A stretch of 64,000 nucleotides of DNA from Eubacteriales bacterium. GTDB taxonomy: Bacteria > Bacillota > Clostridia > Lachnospirales > Lachnospiraceae. How positions within the stretch are numbered: position 1 is the stretch's first letter; every line of letters starts with the position of its first letter. Under the pieces are notes generated by a model. The model was given only the letters and a program-made list of their open reading frames with translations, made no database searches and had not been told where the DNA came from. The position numbers were made by a program, and so were the translations under genes. Location of the stretch: assembly GCA_030536575.1 (NCBI GenBank), contig JAUNPS010000013.1:46171-110170 (forward strand), read 5' to 3'. Below, piece by piece: positions 7,895 to 16,987 of the stretch.

Positions 7895-8431
7895 ATGAAT
7901 GACACAGAGCTGGAAGCTTGTATCCATGCCTATGGAAAAGATCTTTATTCCTTCCTATATCAATTAACCGGAAACCGCCAGGAAGCGGACGACCTCTATC
8001 AGGACACTTTTTTAAAGCTCCTGGAGCTGGACCAGCGCCCGGATTTCACCCGGAATCCCAAAAGCTGGCTTCTGACCATTGCCGTCCAACTCTGGAAAAA
8101 CCGCCGGCGCAAGTACGGCTGGCGGCAGCGGATTGCCGGGGCCCCGGTTTCCATGGACGAGCCGCTTTCGGAGATTCCTTCCAATGAGGCCTCTCCGGAA
8201 CAGCAGGTCATTTCCGCGGAAGAAGCGGTTCTGGTGCGGGAAGCTGTCCGCCGCCTGCCGGATCGTTACCGGCTTCCGGTCGTCCTGTTTTATATGGAGG
8301 AACTGAAGATTGCGGAAATCGGCCAAATCCTGCATATTCCACAGGGCACGGTAAAAAGCCGGCTGCATCAGGCAAAGAAAATCCTGGAAAAGGAACTGGA
8401 GGTTGCGTTTGATGAAAAGAAACATGGATGA
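7895..8431 (+). CDS. ECF-type RNA polymerase sigma factor, 178 aa
   Basis: Region 2 is present at about residues 8-70 (YGKDLYSFLYQLTGNRQEAD, then DLYQDTFLKLLE and SWLLTIAVQLWKNRRRK) and region 4 at about 115-170 (LPDRYRLPVVLFYMEELKIA, then EIGQILHIPQGTVKSRLHQA with the helix-turn-helix). It should direct RNA polymerase to a small stress regulon. An ACGGAGGAAC ribosome binding site precedes the ATG. The gene overlaps the next gene by 20 bases, the usual arrangement of a sigma factor with its anti-sigma partner, so translation is coupled. Confidence 0.9.
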   Translation: MNDTELEACIHAYGKDLYSFLYQLTGNRQEADDLYQDTFLKLLELDQRPDFTRNPKSWLLTIAVQLWKNRRRKYGWRQRIAGAPVSMDEPLSEIPSNEASPEQQVISAEEAVLVREAVRRLPDRYRLPVVLFYMEELKIAEIGQILHIPQGTVKSRLHQAKKILEKELEVAFDEKKHG

Positions 8432-9584
8432 GCTGTTAAAACAGTCTCTCACTCCCGCCCAGTCGCCAGACCCCTGGCTGAATCAGCATATCCTGTGTCA
8501 GGCAAAGGAGATGGAGACAATGACAAAAAAAACGAAGCGAATCCCCGCCGCCGCGGCCGGAATCTGCATTCTGCTGCTGGGTTCCGTGACTGCCCTTGCG
8601 GCCTGGGAACATTTAAACCCCGCACAGGTGGCGGAACATCTGGAAGATACGGAACTCGCAGAAGCTTTTCAGAGGGAAGACGCCCTGTATCTGGATGAAA
8701 CGCAGGCGTTTTCCGACTATAAAGTGACGCTCCTGGGCGCGGCTGCCGGGAAAGATTTAAGTTCTTTTCTGGCCGAAGACGATCAGGGAAAAACTCTGGA
8801 TGATATGCTGTATACCGTCGTGGCCATTGAAAAGACCGATGGAACGCCCATGCCCGCCGCTGGAGATGCCGGCTATGAACCATTTTTCGTGTCGTCTTAC
8901 ATAAGCGGCCTGAATCCGGCCCAGTATAACGCCATGACGATGGGCGGCGTCTACCAGGAATTTGTCCAGGAGGGCATTCTCTACCGCCTGTTTGAAATTT
9001 CAAACCTGGAAATTTTCGCCGACCGCACGGTCTATGTAGGCGTCAGCACCGGAACTTTCTATGATTCGGAGGCCTATTCTTATGATGAGGCGTCCGGACT
9101 GCTCAGCCGGAACGAATCTTATGACGGTGTCAATGCATTGTTTACCCTTCCGCTGGATACCGCAAAGGCTGACGCGGAAGCGGCCAACGCTTTCCTTGAA
9201 AATCTGGAAGCTTCCTGGCATTCGTCAGACAGCGTGACGGAAATCGAAGAAGATGCGGAAATTACCCAGTGGTACGCAAAAGTGTCCACCGGAAATCTTA
9301 CGGATTACGCACAGCTTGTAGAGTCCACTGTACAGGAGTGTACGGCGGATGAAGACGGCGTTTATGCTTACTCCTGGGAATATGAAGGCGCTTCCGGTTC
9401 CGGAACATTCACAGAGGAGTTTCTAAATGACGCCGTTCCCGGCGAGCCCATGATGCTCGGCTATTCCTACAGCGACGGCCTGGAGGATCTGGTGCTTGAA
9501 ACCTGCACCCGAAACGAAGACAGCAGCGTAACCTTCGCCCTGTATACGCCGCTCCTCGTTATCCTGGAAACTTCTGCCGAGTAA
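8412..9584 (+). CDS. Membrane-anchored anti-sigma factor-like protein, 390 aa
   Basis: The start at 8412 is set by GGAGG nine bases upstream; a TTG at 8403 is possible but less favourable. Residues 1-40 form a short cytoplasmic part, a single membrane helix follows at about residues 48-65 (IPAAAAGICILLLGSVTALA), and the remaining 320 residues are outside, acidic and without cysteines. This single-pass layout beside an ECF sigma gene is that of an anti-sigma/sensor protein (RsgI/DUF4179-like). The extracellular part is not a domain I recognise. Role inferred from context and topology. Confidence 0.65.
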   Translation: MKRNMDELLKQSLTPAQSPDPWLNQHILCQAKEMETMTKKTKRIPAAAAGICILLLGSVTALAAWEHLNPAQVAEHLEDTELAEAFQREDALYLDETQAFSDYKVTLLGAAAGKDLSSFLAEDDQGKTLDDMLYTVVAIEKTDGTPMPAAGDAGYEPFFVSSYISGLNPAQYNAMTMGGVYQEFVQEGILYRLFEISNLEIFADRTVYVGVSTGTFYDSEAYSYDEASGLLSRNESYDGVNALFTLPLDTAKADAEAANAFLENLEASWHSSDSVTEIEEDAEITQWYAKVSTGNLTDYAQLVESTVQECTADEDGVYAYSWEYEGASGSGTFTEEFLNDAVPGEPMMLGYSYSDGLEDLVLETCTRNEDSSVTFALYTPLLVILETSAE

Positions 9585-9624
9585 ACGCGCGCCGCGCTGG
9601 CGCATCGCCAACCCACACCACACT

Positions 9625-9655
9625 CATCCGGGGCTTTCCGCCCCGGATTTCTCTC
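9625..9655 (+). terminator. Terminator of the sigma/anti-sigma operon
   Basis: GC-rich perfect stem ATCCGGGGC / GCCCCGGAT with a six-base loop, followed by a pyrimidine tract TTCTCTC, 40 bases after the stop. It lies between convergent genes. Confidence 0.6.
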
Positions 9656-10826
9656 ACCCTATCTCCCTCTCTCTCGTCTTCGAAAACGCCATCCCCACCA
9701 ACACAATCGCCGCCGCGAACAGCACCTGAATCCCATACCCCTTATAAATCTCCGCCAACTGCTCCCCACTAAACGCCGCATGCTCCGCCAGCATCTCATT
9801 CACCGTCTCATACCAATACACCGGCAAAAACTGCGCCACTCTTCGCACCCCGCTGCTCAATATCTCCATCGGCACAAAAACCCCGCACGAGAAACACATT
9901 CCAAGGGAAATCACATTGACGGCCCCATTCACCATCGTATCCGCCGAATCCCCCTGCGGAATCAAGCACCCCAGCGTGAACGCAATCGATAGGGAAACCA
10001 GCATCAGCACAAAACTGTTCACAAGATAATACCCGGCATTCGCATCCCCCCAAAACGCCTTTCCATACATTACCACCGGAATCAGCATACAAAACGCCCA
10101 AAGTCCGATCCCTGCTACTAAAAATCCCAGCAAGATCTGCACATTCTGACTGCGCAGCGACACCGCCGAACACAGCATCCGCCGCCTGATATCCCCCTGC
10201 CGGAACTCTATCAAAATGAAGCACATACTATAGCAGATCGCAGCCAGCATCAGATACGGCAAATACTGAAACAGGTACGAAAACGCCGGGCGCTCTCCCC
10301 CATGGCCATTCTGATCCAAAAGCTCCACCACCGGCTCCGTCTTGGCCGCTGCCAGCAGTTCCTGCACCGTTTCTTCCGTCGAAAATCCCGCATTCGTCAT
10401 CATCCGCGCACCGTTTAAGTACGTATTGATCTGCTGATCCACATAATAGGTACTCATTGTCCCCGGAACAGTCGTTACAGCCAGTTTTTCCCCCTGTTCC
10501 AAAACCTTTTCCTCAAATCCTTCCGGAATCGTCACCACATAGTAGAGGTTCCGGTAAAATAATTCCTCCTGGATCACCGCCGGGTCGTCCTCCACGTCCA
10601 CCAGATCATGATAGTTTCCCAGATACTCGGCAAGTCCCTTCGCCAAAACCCCCTGATCCCGGTCAATCACCGCAATGTTCAGCCGCTCGGCCTCAAACCG
10701 CACAAGCTCCTTCCCGCCCGCCAGCGTCTGGATCATAACCAAAATCGTCAGGAAAATCGCCAGATACATCACAACCACATGCAGGTTCCGCTTCAGCATC
10801 ATCAAAAACCCTTTAAATACTTTCAT
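9654..10826 (-). CDS. ABC-2 type permease (exporter), 390 aa
   Basis: One helix near the N-terminus (about residues 15-35), a long extracellular region of about 150 residues, then five helices in the C-terminal half (about 185-380), the classical YhgE/ABC2_membrane_3 architecture. With the second permease and the ATPase it should form a type V ABC exporter; such sets flanked by LiaRS/DesKR-like two-component systems commonly confer resistance to antimicrobial or lipid-active compounds. Its start overlaps the end of the upstream permease by 14 bases, showing coupled translation. Confidence 0.8.
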   Translation of the reverse strand: MKVFKGFLMMLKRNLHVVVMYLAIFLTILVMIQTLAGGKELVRFEAERLNIAVIDRDQGVLAKGLAEYLGNYHDLVDVEDDPAVIQEELFYRNLYYVVTIPEGFEEKVLEQGEKLAVTTVPGTMSTYYVDQQINTYLNGARMMTNAGFSTEETVQELLAAAKTEPVVELLDQNGHGGERPAFSYLFQYLPYLMLAAICYSMCFILIEFRQGDIRRRMLCSAVSLRSQNVQILLGFLVAGIGLWAFCMLIPVVMYGKAFWGDANAGYYLVNSFVLMLVSLSIAFTLGCLIPQGDSADTMVNGAVNVISLGMCFSCGVFVPMEILSSGVRRVAQFLPVYWYETVNEMLAEHAAFSGEQLAEIYKGYGIQVLFAAAIVLVGMAFSKTREREIG

Positions 10827-11928
10827 AGCGTTCCCTCCTTATTCCGAAAAATGCCAGCGCCAGCAGCCCGGCACTCATAACTCCAAGAATGACCAGACAT
10901 CTGGCAAGGCGCGCCGGATTGTCATAGATTCCAAGGCAATAATAAGCGTCGCTTAAAACCGCCGCCGGATTGATCCGGTTCAAAAGCGGGCAGGCATGCT
11001 CCACGATATCCTTCATATTTCCAAACATCAGCCCGGCTAAAAACGACAGAAACAGCGTCGCTCCGATCACCGCGCCCATTTTCACCGACTCGCTGGCACG
11101 CAGCAGGCTCCCGATGGCAATTCCCAGCGAAACACCGATCGCGCTTCCCGCCAGATTGACCAGCAGGATCCCGCCCAGATTCGACCCCACAGCCACACCC
11201 AGCACAAAATGCACATAGGCTGTCAGCAGATTGACATTCAGAAAATGAATGCACAGCAGCGCAATCAGGTCAATGAGAATCATTTTCAGCCGGTGCGTCG
11301 GAATCACACTCCGGCGCGCCCCCAAAGGCGACAGGTTCGCCTGGCTGTCAAAGCTCGCCTGCAGTCCCAGAAAAGCGCCTGACATACAAGCATAGGCAAT
11401 CAATGCAAAATAATAGACAATATTCGGATCCGTAACCTCCGACCCCATTGACAGAGTTTCCGTCATTTCCTGATAATCCTGAAGGCTCTGCACGGCCGCC
11501 GCCAGCCCCTCCGGACGCTCCCTGACAATCTTCTCCACCAGCGCCGCATTTTTCTGGTAGGTATCCAGCAGCATGGTCAGAATGCTCTCCTGAAGCCCGG
11601 AACCCGCCACCTTCAGATACGGCTTGGCCGTTCCGTAAAAAATGCCGACAATCTCCCCGGTTTCCAGCGCTTTTTCCGCCTCTTCCTCACTGAAATCGTA
11701 AAGTTCCAAGATTCTCCCATCCATTTCTTCCATATAAGAGGCAAAGACCGTTCCCTCCGTCTCCTGCACCACCGCAGCCGGAATCAATTCCATTTCTTCC
11801 CCGGACATCCCATTGCCAAAAGAAATCCGGAACATGGTTCCCAGAATCAGCGGAAAAGCAAGGGCCCAGAACATACTCTGATGGTTCCGGGTAATCTGAA
11901 GCACCCGGTAATAAAGTAAATGCAGCAT
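10813..11928 (-). CDS. ABC-2 type permease (exporter), 371 aa
   Basis: Second permease of the exporter, paralogous in layout to its neighbour: N-terminal helix at about residues 18-35 (SMFWALAFPLILGTMF), an extracellular domain to about 165, then six hydrophobic segments to residue 362. A GGAGGGGACGCT ribosome binding site precedes the ATG. It follows the ATPase gene by 12 bases and overlaps the next permease gene, so the three form one minus-strand operon. Substrate unknown; the pairing of two homologous half-transporters with one ATPase implies a heterodimeric membrane part. Confidence 0.8.
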   Translation of the reverse strand: MLHLLYYRVLQITRNHQSMFWALAFPLILGTMFRISFGNGMSGEEMELIPAAVVQETEGTVFASYMEEMDGRILELYDFSEEEAEKALETGEIVGIFYGTAKPYLKVAGSGLQESILTMLLDTYQKNAALVEKIVRERPEGLAAAVQSLQDYQEMTETLSMGSEVTDPNIVYYFALIAYACMSGAFLGLQASFDSQANLSPLGARRSVIPTHRLKMILIDLIALLCIHFLNVNLLTAYVHFVLGVAVGSNLGGILLVNLAGSAIGVSLGIAIGSLLRASESVKMGAVIGATLFLSFLAGLMFGNMKDIVEHACPLLNRINPAAVLSDAYYCLGIYDNPARLARCLVILGVMSAGLLALAFFGIRRERYESI

Positions 11929-11940
11929 AGCGTCCCCTCC

Positions 11941-12870
11941 TTAATCCCGCAGCCCGGTTCCCGTGATTTCCAGGAACACGTCGTTGAGCGTCGGCATTTC
12001 CGAAAATACCCGTCCAAATTGGAGATCCTGCTCCTGTAAATAGGTGAGAATCCGCACAAGATTATGCCGGGCGCTGCTTAACCGGAGCGTCAGCCGCTGT
12101 TCCTCATAGGTCAGCTCAAACACATGGGGCAGCTCCCGAATCTCCGCAAGCTGCCTTTCGTCCAGGCTGATGGCGTCAATGGTAATGATTTCCCCGGTTT
12201 TGATCATGCCTTTCAGCTCCTCGGTAGTCCCGGTGGCCAAAATGCGCCCGTGATCCAGAATTGCAATCCGGGTGCAGATCTGCTCCACCTCTTCCATATA
12301 ATGGGACGTGTAAATAACCGTGGAACCCTGCCGGTTCAGCTCCTGAATCCCCTCCAGAATCTTGTTCCGGCTCTGGGGATCGACCGCCACAGTCGGCTCA
12401 TCCAAAATAATCAGCTTCGGCTTATGGGCAATTCCGCATGCAATGTTCAGCCTGCGCAGCAAACCGCCTGACAATTTTCCAGGCTTCGTTTTTGCAAACT
12501 GCTCCAGCCCCACAAACGAAATCGCTTCCTCCACCAGCCGTTTGCGCTCCTTTTTCTCCGGCACGTACAGCCCGCAGAAATAGTCAATATTTTCATAGAC
12601 GGTCAACTGCTTAAAAACCGCTACATTCTGCATCACAACGCCGATATTCCGCTTAATCTCATAGCTGTCCGGCGCCATTTCCTTTCCAAAAATCCGAATC
12701 GAGCCCTTGTCATATTTCAAAAGAGCCAGCAGACAATTGATCGTCGTGGTTTTCCCACAGCCGTTTGGCCCCAGCAGACCGAAAATTTCCCCTTCCCGGA
12801 TCTCCAGATTCAGGTGATCCACCGCCACCAGTTCCCCATAGCGTTTTACCAGATTTTCGATTTGAATCAT
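11941..12870 (-). CDS. ABC transporter ATP-binding protein (exporter), 309 aa
   Basis: Walker A (GLLGPNGCGKTTTINC, about residues 33-48), signature KLSGGLLRRLNIACG (about 134-148), Walker B with catalytic glutamate LIILDEPTVAVDPQ (about 156-169), and the H-loop YTSHYMEE. The remaining 90 residues form the C-terminal extension typical of drug/antibiotic exporters (DUF4162-like). It energises the two permeases encoded just downstream. The promoter region is shared with the divergent two-component system. Confidence 0.9.
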   Translation of the reverse strand: MIQIENLVKRYGELVAVDHLNLEIREGEIFGLLGPNGCGKTTTINCLLALLKYDKGSIRIFGKEMAPDSYEIKRNIGVVMQNVAVFKQLTVYENIDYFCGLYVPEKKERKRLVEEAISFVGLEQFAKTKPGKLSGGLLRRLNIACGIAHKPKLIILDEPTVAVDPQSRNKILEGIQELNRQGSTVIYTSHYMEEVEQICTRIAILDHGRILATGTTEELKGMIKTGEIITIDAISLDERQLAEIRELPHVFELTYEEQRLTLRLSSARHNLVRILTYLQEQDLQFGRVFSEMPTLNDVFLEITGTGLRD

Positions 12871-12893
12871 AAACGTCCCCTCCTTTTTTCTAC

Positions 12894-12922
12894 TTGTAGT
12901 ATAGCCCTCCCTCCGCTATAAT
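12894..12922 (+). promoter_or_regulatory. Promoter of the two-component operon, overlapping a divergent promoter
   Basis: TTGTAG (12894-12899) and TATAAT (12917-12922) are 17 bases apart. On the opposite strand TATACT (12898-12903) could serve as the -10 of the ABC operon, with a weak TATCAT -35; the two promoters would then overlap. Confidence 0.6.
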
Positions 12923-12948
12923 GATAGTGTCGCAAGTCAAAACCTGAG

Positions 12949-12962
12949 ATGACAAATGTCAT
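12949..12962. promoter_or_regulatory. Palindromic operator candidate ATGACAAATGTCAT
   Basis: A perfect 6-2-6 palindrome lies about 30 bases after the -10 box and 18 bases before the histidine kinase start. Palindromes of this size are typical binding sites of NarL/LiaR-type response regulators, so self-regulation is likely. Confidence 0.5.
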
Positions 12963-12980
12963 ATGACACGAAAGGAAACC

Positions 12981-14063
12981 ATGAAACGCATTCTCGACCA
13001 GGCAGTCCTGCTGCTCCTTTGCCTCTTCACCCTCCAATACGCCGCCCCAGCCCAGGGGCTTTCCAACTCCGTCATTGCCCTCCTCCTGGCGCTGAGCCTC
13101 TGCTCCCTCAGCTTCCAGAGCCTCCCATCCCCGGCCTGGCACGCCCTGTCCGCCTGCTACCTCTGCGGCTCTTTCTGGCTTCCGGAGCTGCTTTTCTTCG
13201 CCCCAATGGTCTTTTACTGCCAGCTTTTCCGAAAAAACATACCCTTCCTTTTCCTGGCATGCGCCCTGGCACTCTGGCAATTCCTGCCGGATTCCCCAGC
13301 CCTGGCCCTGTACCTTTTCGCAGTCACCCTGGCCGCCCTGCTCTTGCAGGAACACACCGCCTCCTACGGCCGCCTGCTGGACACCTTCCACAAAAATCAG
13401 GACGCCTCCACCGAAAGCGCCCTTCTCCTGGAAGAAAAAAATAAAGCCCTGTTGGCCAAACAGGACTCTGAAATCTACGCCGCCACCTTGCAGGAACGAA
13501 ACCGCATTGCACGGGAAATCCATGACAATGTGGGCCACATGCTCTCCCGCTCCATCTTAATGACCGGCGCTCTGAAAACCGCCAACCAAACCCCCGCCCT
13601 GGCCCAGCCCCTGGATCTGTTGGAAGAAACCCTCAGCCAGGCCATGACCAGCATCCGCACCAGCGTCCACGACCTCCGCGACGAATCCATTCGTCTGCAA
13701 TCTGCCCTGGAAAGCCTGGCCGAAACCTTCACCTTCTGCCCCGTGACCCTGCGCTACGACCTGGGCTTTGAAGTGCCGAAAGAAGTCAAATACGCCTTCA
13801 TCACCATCTGCAAAGAAGCCCTCCACAACGTCCTGCGCCACAGCAACGCCACCGCCGTCACCATCACCGTCCGCGAACACCCGGCCTTCTATCAGCTCCT
13901 GTTCGAAGACAACGGCACCCGCATCTCGCCCCCGTCCGGCACAGGCTGCGGCCTTGCAAACATGAAAGAACGCGTCGCCGCCCTGCACGGAACCTTTAAA
14001 ATCCGCACAGAGAACGGCTTCCGCATTTTCATCACCATCCCAAAGGAGGACAATGACCCATGA
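12981..14063 (+). CDS. Sensor histidine kinase, HisKA_3 (NarL/DesK/LiaS) type, 360 aa
   Basis: The start at 12981 has AAAGGAAACC upstream, better than the in-frame ATG at 12963. Six or so hydrophobic segments fill residues 8-135 with no large extracellular loop, a DesK/LiaS-like intramembrane sensor. The phosphorylation helix is ERNRIAREIHDNVGHML with His181. The ATPase domain shows the N box KEALHNVLRHSNA and the G box GTGCGLANMKERV. It should phosphorylate the response regulator encoded immediately downstream (4-base overlap). Divergent ABC exporter genes are the likely target, as in cell-envelope stress modules. Confidence 0.9.
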   Translation: MKRILDQAVLLLLCLFTLQYAAPAQGLSNSVIALLLALSLCSLSFQSLPSPAWHALSACYLCGSFWLPELLFFAPMVFYCQLFRKNIPFLFLACALALWQFLPDSPALALYLFAVTLAALLLQEHTASYGRLLDTFHKNQDASTESALLLEEKNKALLAKQDSEIYAATLQERNRIAREIHDNVGHMLSRSILMTGALKTANQTPALAQPLDLLEETLSQAMTSIRTSVHDLRDESIRLQSALESLAETFTFCPVTLRYDLGFEVPKEVKYAFITICKEALHNVLRHSNATAVTITVREHPAFYQLLFEDNGTRISPPSGTGCGLANMKERVAALHGTFKIRTENGFRIFITIPKEDNDP

Positions 14064-14680
14064 GAATTGTAATTATTGATGATGACATCCTGGTCGTAAA
14101 CGCCCTGAAAATCATTCTGGAAGCCGCCGACCAGGTCGAAGTGGCAGGCGTCGGAACCGACGGCGCAGAGGCCGTTTCCCTCTACCGGACGCTGAAACCC
14201 GACGTCCTTTTGATGGATATCCGCATGAAAGGCTTAAACGGGCTGGACGCCGCCAAAGAAATTTTGCGGGAAGACCCCCAGGCCAAAATCCTGCTGCTGA
14301 CCACCTTCTCGGACGACGAGTACATTGTCAAAGCCCTGAATTTCGGCGTAAAAGGCTACCTCTTAAAGCAGGACTACGCCAGCATTGTCCCGGCCCTGAT
14401 GGCCGTCTGCACCGGACAGACCGTTTTCGGGACAGAGATCATCTCGAAAATCCCGCACCTTTTGCAGAAAGAACAATCCTTTGACTACGAAGCCTATGAT
14501 ATCACGCCCAAGGAATACGAGCTTATAACGCTGGTCGCCCAGGGCCTCAGCAACCGTGAAATCGCCGGCCGGATGTTCCTAAGCGAAGGAACCGTGCGAA
14601 ATTATCTCAGCAATGTCCTCGAAAAACTGGGACTGCGCGACCGGACACAGCTTGCCGTCTTCTACTACCAGCACAGCTAA
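14060..14680 (+). CDS. Response regulator, NarL/LuxR type, 206 aa
   Basis: The receiver domain has the acidic pocket IIDDD (residues 5-9), phosphoacceptor Asp53 in DVLLMDIRM, Thr81 and Lys103 in YLLKQDY. The C-terminal LuxR-type helix-turn-helix (about residues 140-200) reads ITPKEYELITLVAQGLSNRE then IAGRMFLSEGTVRNYLSNVL. The start overlaps the kinase stop (ATGA). It is expected to bind the palindrome in front of this operon and to regulate the divergent ABC exporter. Its stop lies only three bases from the convergent yaaH stop. Confidence 0.92.
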   Translation: MRIVIIDDDILVVNALKIILEAADQVEVAGVGTDGAEAVSLYRTLKPDVLLMDIRMKGLNGLDAAKEILREDPQAKILLLTTFSDDEYIVKALNFGVKGYLLKQDYASIVPALMAVCTGQTVFGTEIISKIPHLLQKEQSFDYEAYDITPKEYELITLVAQGLSNREIAGRMFLSEGTVRNYLSNVLEKLGLRDRTQLAVFYYQHS

Positions 14681-14683
14681 CCG

Positions 14684-15820
14684 TCAGCCCTTCTCAATAT
14701 AAAACCAGTCGCGCAGAAGCAGCCAGTTCGCCCGGAAAAGCTGCATGATCTGCCAATACCCCGCTCCCCGCAGCCCAAACTCCCGGATCAGCCCGAACTT
14801 CCCTTCCAGGCTCCGCACATCCTCAAACCACACCTCATGGGCGACGCCCTCCCGCTCATACCGGAAAAACGGGGACTGCGCCCGCTCGTCAAACTGGATC
14901 GCCGCGCCGTTTTCGATGGCAATGCGCACGGCCTCGATGTTTCCGATGGTCTGCGCCTTCGTCACGCCCCGCTCATAGGGAAGGGGCCAGTCGTAGCCGT
15001 AATTAGGGATGCCAAGGCTGATCTTTTCCGGAGGGATTTCGGTGACGGCGTATTCGACGACGCGGCGCACCTGGTCTAAAGGGGCGACGGCCATCGGAGG
15101 GCCGTAGGTATATCCCCACTCATACGTCATCAGCAGCACATGATCCGCCGCCTCCCCAATCGCCCGATAATCCTTCCCCTCATACAGCAGTCCTGCCTGC
15201 CCCGCCTCGGTCTTCGGTGCCAGCGCCACCGACACCTGATACCCCTCCGGCCTCAGCGTCTCCGCCATCACCCGCACAAACTCTGAAAACGCATCCCGGT
15301 CTTCCGCCAAAATGTACTCAAAATCAATATCCACGCCCCCATATCCCTTTTCCGGCAGCACCCAGAGCAGTTCCCCGATCAGCCGCTCCCGGTAGGCCGG
15401 ATTCTGGACGACGGAATGAATCAGCATATTGTTAAAATTTCCGTCCAGCCCGAAGGGCGTCAGCGTCAGAATCGGAACCGTCCCAAACCGCCAGGCTTCC
15501 GCGATCATCCAGGTATCGTCCAGCACGGGCGGGATCAGTTCTCCTTCGAAGGTAAAACCGTAGGAAAAGACGGACAATTCGCTAAGAAAGGGCAGGGTCT
15601 GCTCCAGAACCCAGGGACTGATAAACGGGTAGGCGTAGCCATTGCTCCGGATACTGCGGACGGCGTTTCGGCCCCCGGTGGGAATCAGAAGGGCCTGCCC
15701 CACCGCCAGTTCATAGGGGTAGATGAGCTGATTCGCAAAAATGACGGCCTCCGGATCTGCTCCGTAAGCCGCCGCAATCTGATCAATATTGTCCCCATTC
15801 TGCACAACATAAATTTCCAT
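14684..15820 (-). CDS. yaaH: LysM/GH18 spore-germination protein (YaaH/SleL-like), 378 aa
   Basis: One LysM domain occupies residues 1-48 (MEIYVVQNGDNIDQIAAAYG, then AVGQALLIPTG), followed by a GH18 barrel. The GH18 active-site motif is GYGGVDIDFEYIL (DxxDxDxE form, catalytic Glu near residue 170). There is no signal peptide, as in YaaH/SleL, which reach the spore coat and hydrolyse cortex fragments during germination. Most relatives have two LysM domains; only one is seen here. The leader before the ATG contains alternative pairings around CCTGCAT/ATGCAGG (about 15845-15862). It indicates a spore former. Confidence 0.85.
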   Translation of the reverse strand: MEIYVVQNGDNIDQIAAAYGADPEAVIFANQLIYPYELAVGQALLIPTGGRNAVRSIRSNGYAYPFISPWVLEQTLPFLSELSVFSYGFTFEGELIPPVLDDTWMIAEAWRFGTVPILTLTPFGLDGNFNNMLIHSVVQNPAYRERLIGELLWVLPEKGYGGVDIDFEYILAEDRDAFSEFVRVMAETLRPEGYQVSVALAPKTEAGQAGLLYEGKDYRAIGEAADHVLLMTYEWGYTYGPPMAVAPLDQVRRVVEYAVTEIPPEKISLGIPNYGYDWPLPYERGVTKAQTIGNIEAVRIAIENGAAIQFDERAQSPFFRYEREGVAHEVWFEDVRSLEGKFGLIREFGLRGAGYWQIMQLFRANWLLLRDWFYIEKG

Positions 15821-15891
15821 GGAAGCCCCCGCATGGCTTTTCCTGCATTTTATGCAGGGGCAGTTCTTTTTATGCCATTAGCCGAATCTTT

Positions 15892-16986
15892 TCATTCCAG
15901 AATTCCCAGCCTCTCCGCCTCCTGCAAAAGTCCCCGGTTCCTTTCATTCATCGTACCAAATTCCCTCGTGCACGCAATCACCCGTCTGCATTCCCGCAGA
16001 ACCTGAAGCGCCTGCGAAAAATGCTCCTCACTCACCGCCTCAAACGCCTCCTCCGCAATCACCTGCACAGCCAGCGCCTTCGCCACCTCAAAATCAATGT
16101 CATTCCGGTGCAGGACTCCCGCCGCGAACGGCACGCCCTGCCTTTGCAGCTTCCGGAAAACCGGAATCCCGCTCCCATTCCCCGCAATCACAAAGACCTG
16201 CGGCTTCCCTTTCGCAGGCTCCATCTCCAGACAGCCGAAATCCGCATTGTAGCTCCCATTCGTAACCCCGTACAGTTCCCGGATATATTCGGACGTAAAA
16301 ATTTCCTCCGGCGTGCCGTACCGGTCAATGGTATCCCCATGGACGCAGACCACAAAATCCGAAATCTTCTGCGCCAGATCCAGTTCATGTAAAGACATGA
16401 TTACCGCCATCTGGTTTTCCAGCACCATGCGCTTCAGAATGGTCAGAAGCTCCAGTTTGTGACGGATATCCAGAAAGGACGTGGGCTCATCCAGGATGAT
16501 GATCTCCGGTTCCTGGCAGATTGCCCGGGCGAGCAGAATCCGCTGCCGCTGGCCGTCGCTGATCGCCGTGAAATCCCGGTCGGCAAGATCCAGGGCATGT
16601 ACCATTTCCATCGCCTGATGCACTTTCTCCCAGTCCTCCGGCTGCAAAATCCCCAGGGTTCCGGTGTAGGGATAACGCCCCGTAGCCACAATGTCCTCGC
16701 AGGTCATCAAATCCGAATGCATCCGCTCCGTCATCACCACCGAAAGCCGTTTGGAAAGCTCCTTATTCGACAGGTTCTGCATCGGATCCCGATCCAGATA
16801 GACCGTCCCGCCTACCAGCCTGAGTTGTCTCGTCATGCTTTTTAAAATCGTGGATTTCCCGGCCCCGTTCGGCCCGATCAGCGTCAGGATCTGGCCCTTG
16901 TTCAGCCTGATTTCGATATCCCGAATCAGGGGCTTTCCGTCGTATCCCACGGTCATATGATCCGTATAGACAAAATAATTCTCCAT
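15892..16986 (-). CDS. FecE/BtuD-type ABC ATPase with extra C-terminal domain, 364 aa
   Basis: Residues 1-255 are a complete importer ATPase: Walker A LTLIGPNGAGKSTIL (about 35-49), signature ISDGQRQRILLARAI (about 143-157), Walker B IIILDEPTSFLD (about 163-174) and H-loop MSLHELDLA. It is the last gene of the cobalamin-riboswitch operon and should power the permease encoded two bases upstream. Unusually, about 110 residues follow (after MEPAKGK), beginning QVFVIAGNGSGIPVFRKLQR and resembling a small Rossmann-like alpha/beta domain; classic BtuD/FecE proteins end near 250-260. The added domain may sense ligand or redox state. Confidence 0.85.
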   Translation of the reverse strand: MENYFVYTDHMTVGYDGKPLIRDIEIRLNKGQILTLIGPNGAGKSTILKSMTRQLRLVGGTVYLDRDPMQNLSNKELSKRLSVVMTERMHSDLMTCEDIVATGRYPYTGTLGILQPEDWEKVHQAMEMVHALDLADRDFTAISDGQRQRILLARAICQEPEIIILDEPTSFLDIRHKLELLTILKRMVLENQMAVIMSLHELDLAQKISDFVVCVHGDTIDRYGTPEEIFTSEYIRELYGVTNGSYNADFGCLEMEPAKGKPQVFVIAGNGSGIPVFRKLQRQGVPFAAGVLHRNDIDFEVAKALAVQVIAEEAFEAVSEEHFSQALQVLRECRRVIACTREFGTMNERNRGLLQEAERLGILE

Positions 16987-16987
16987 G

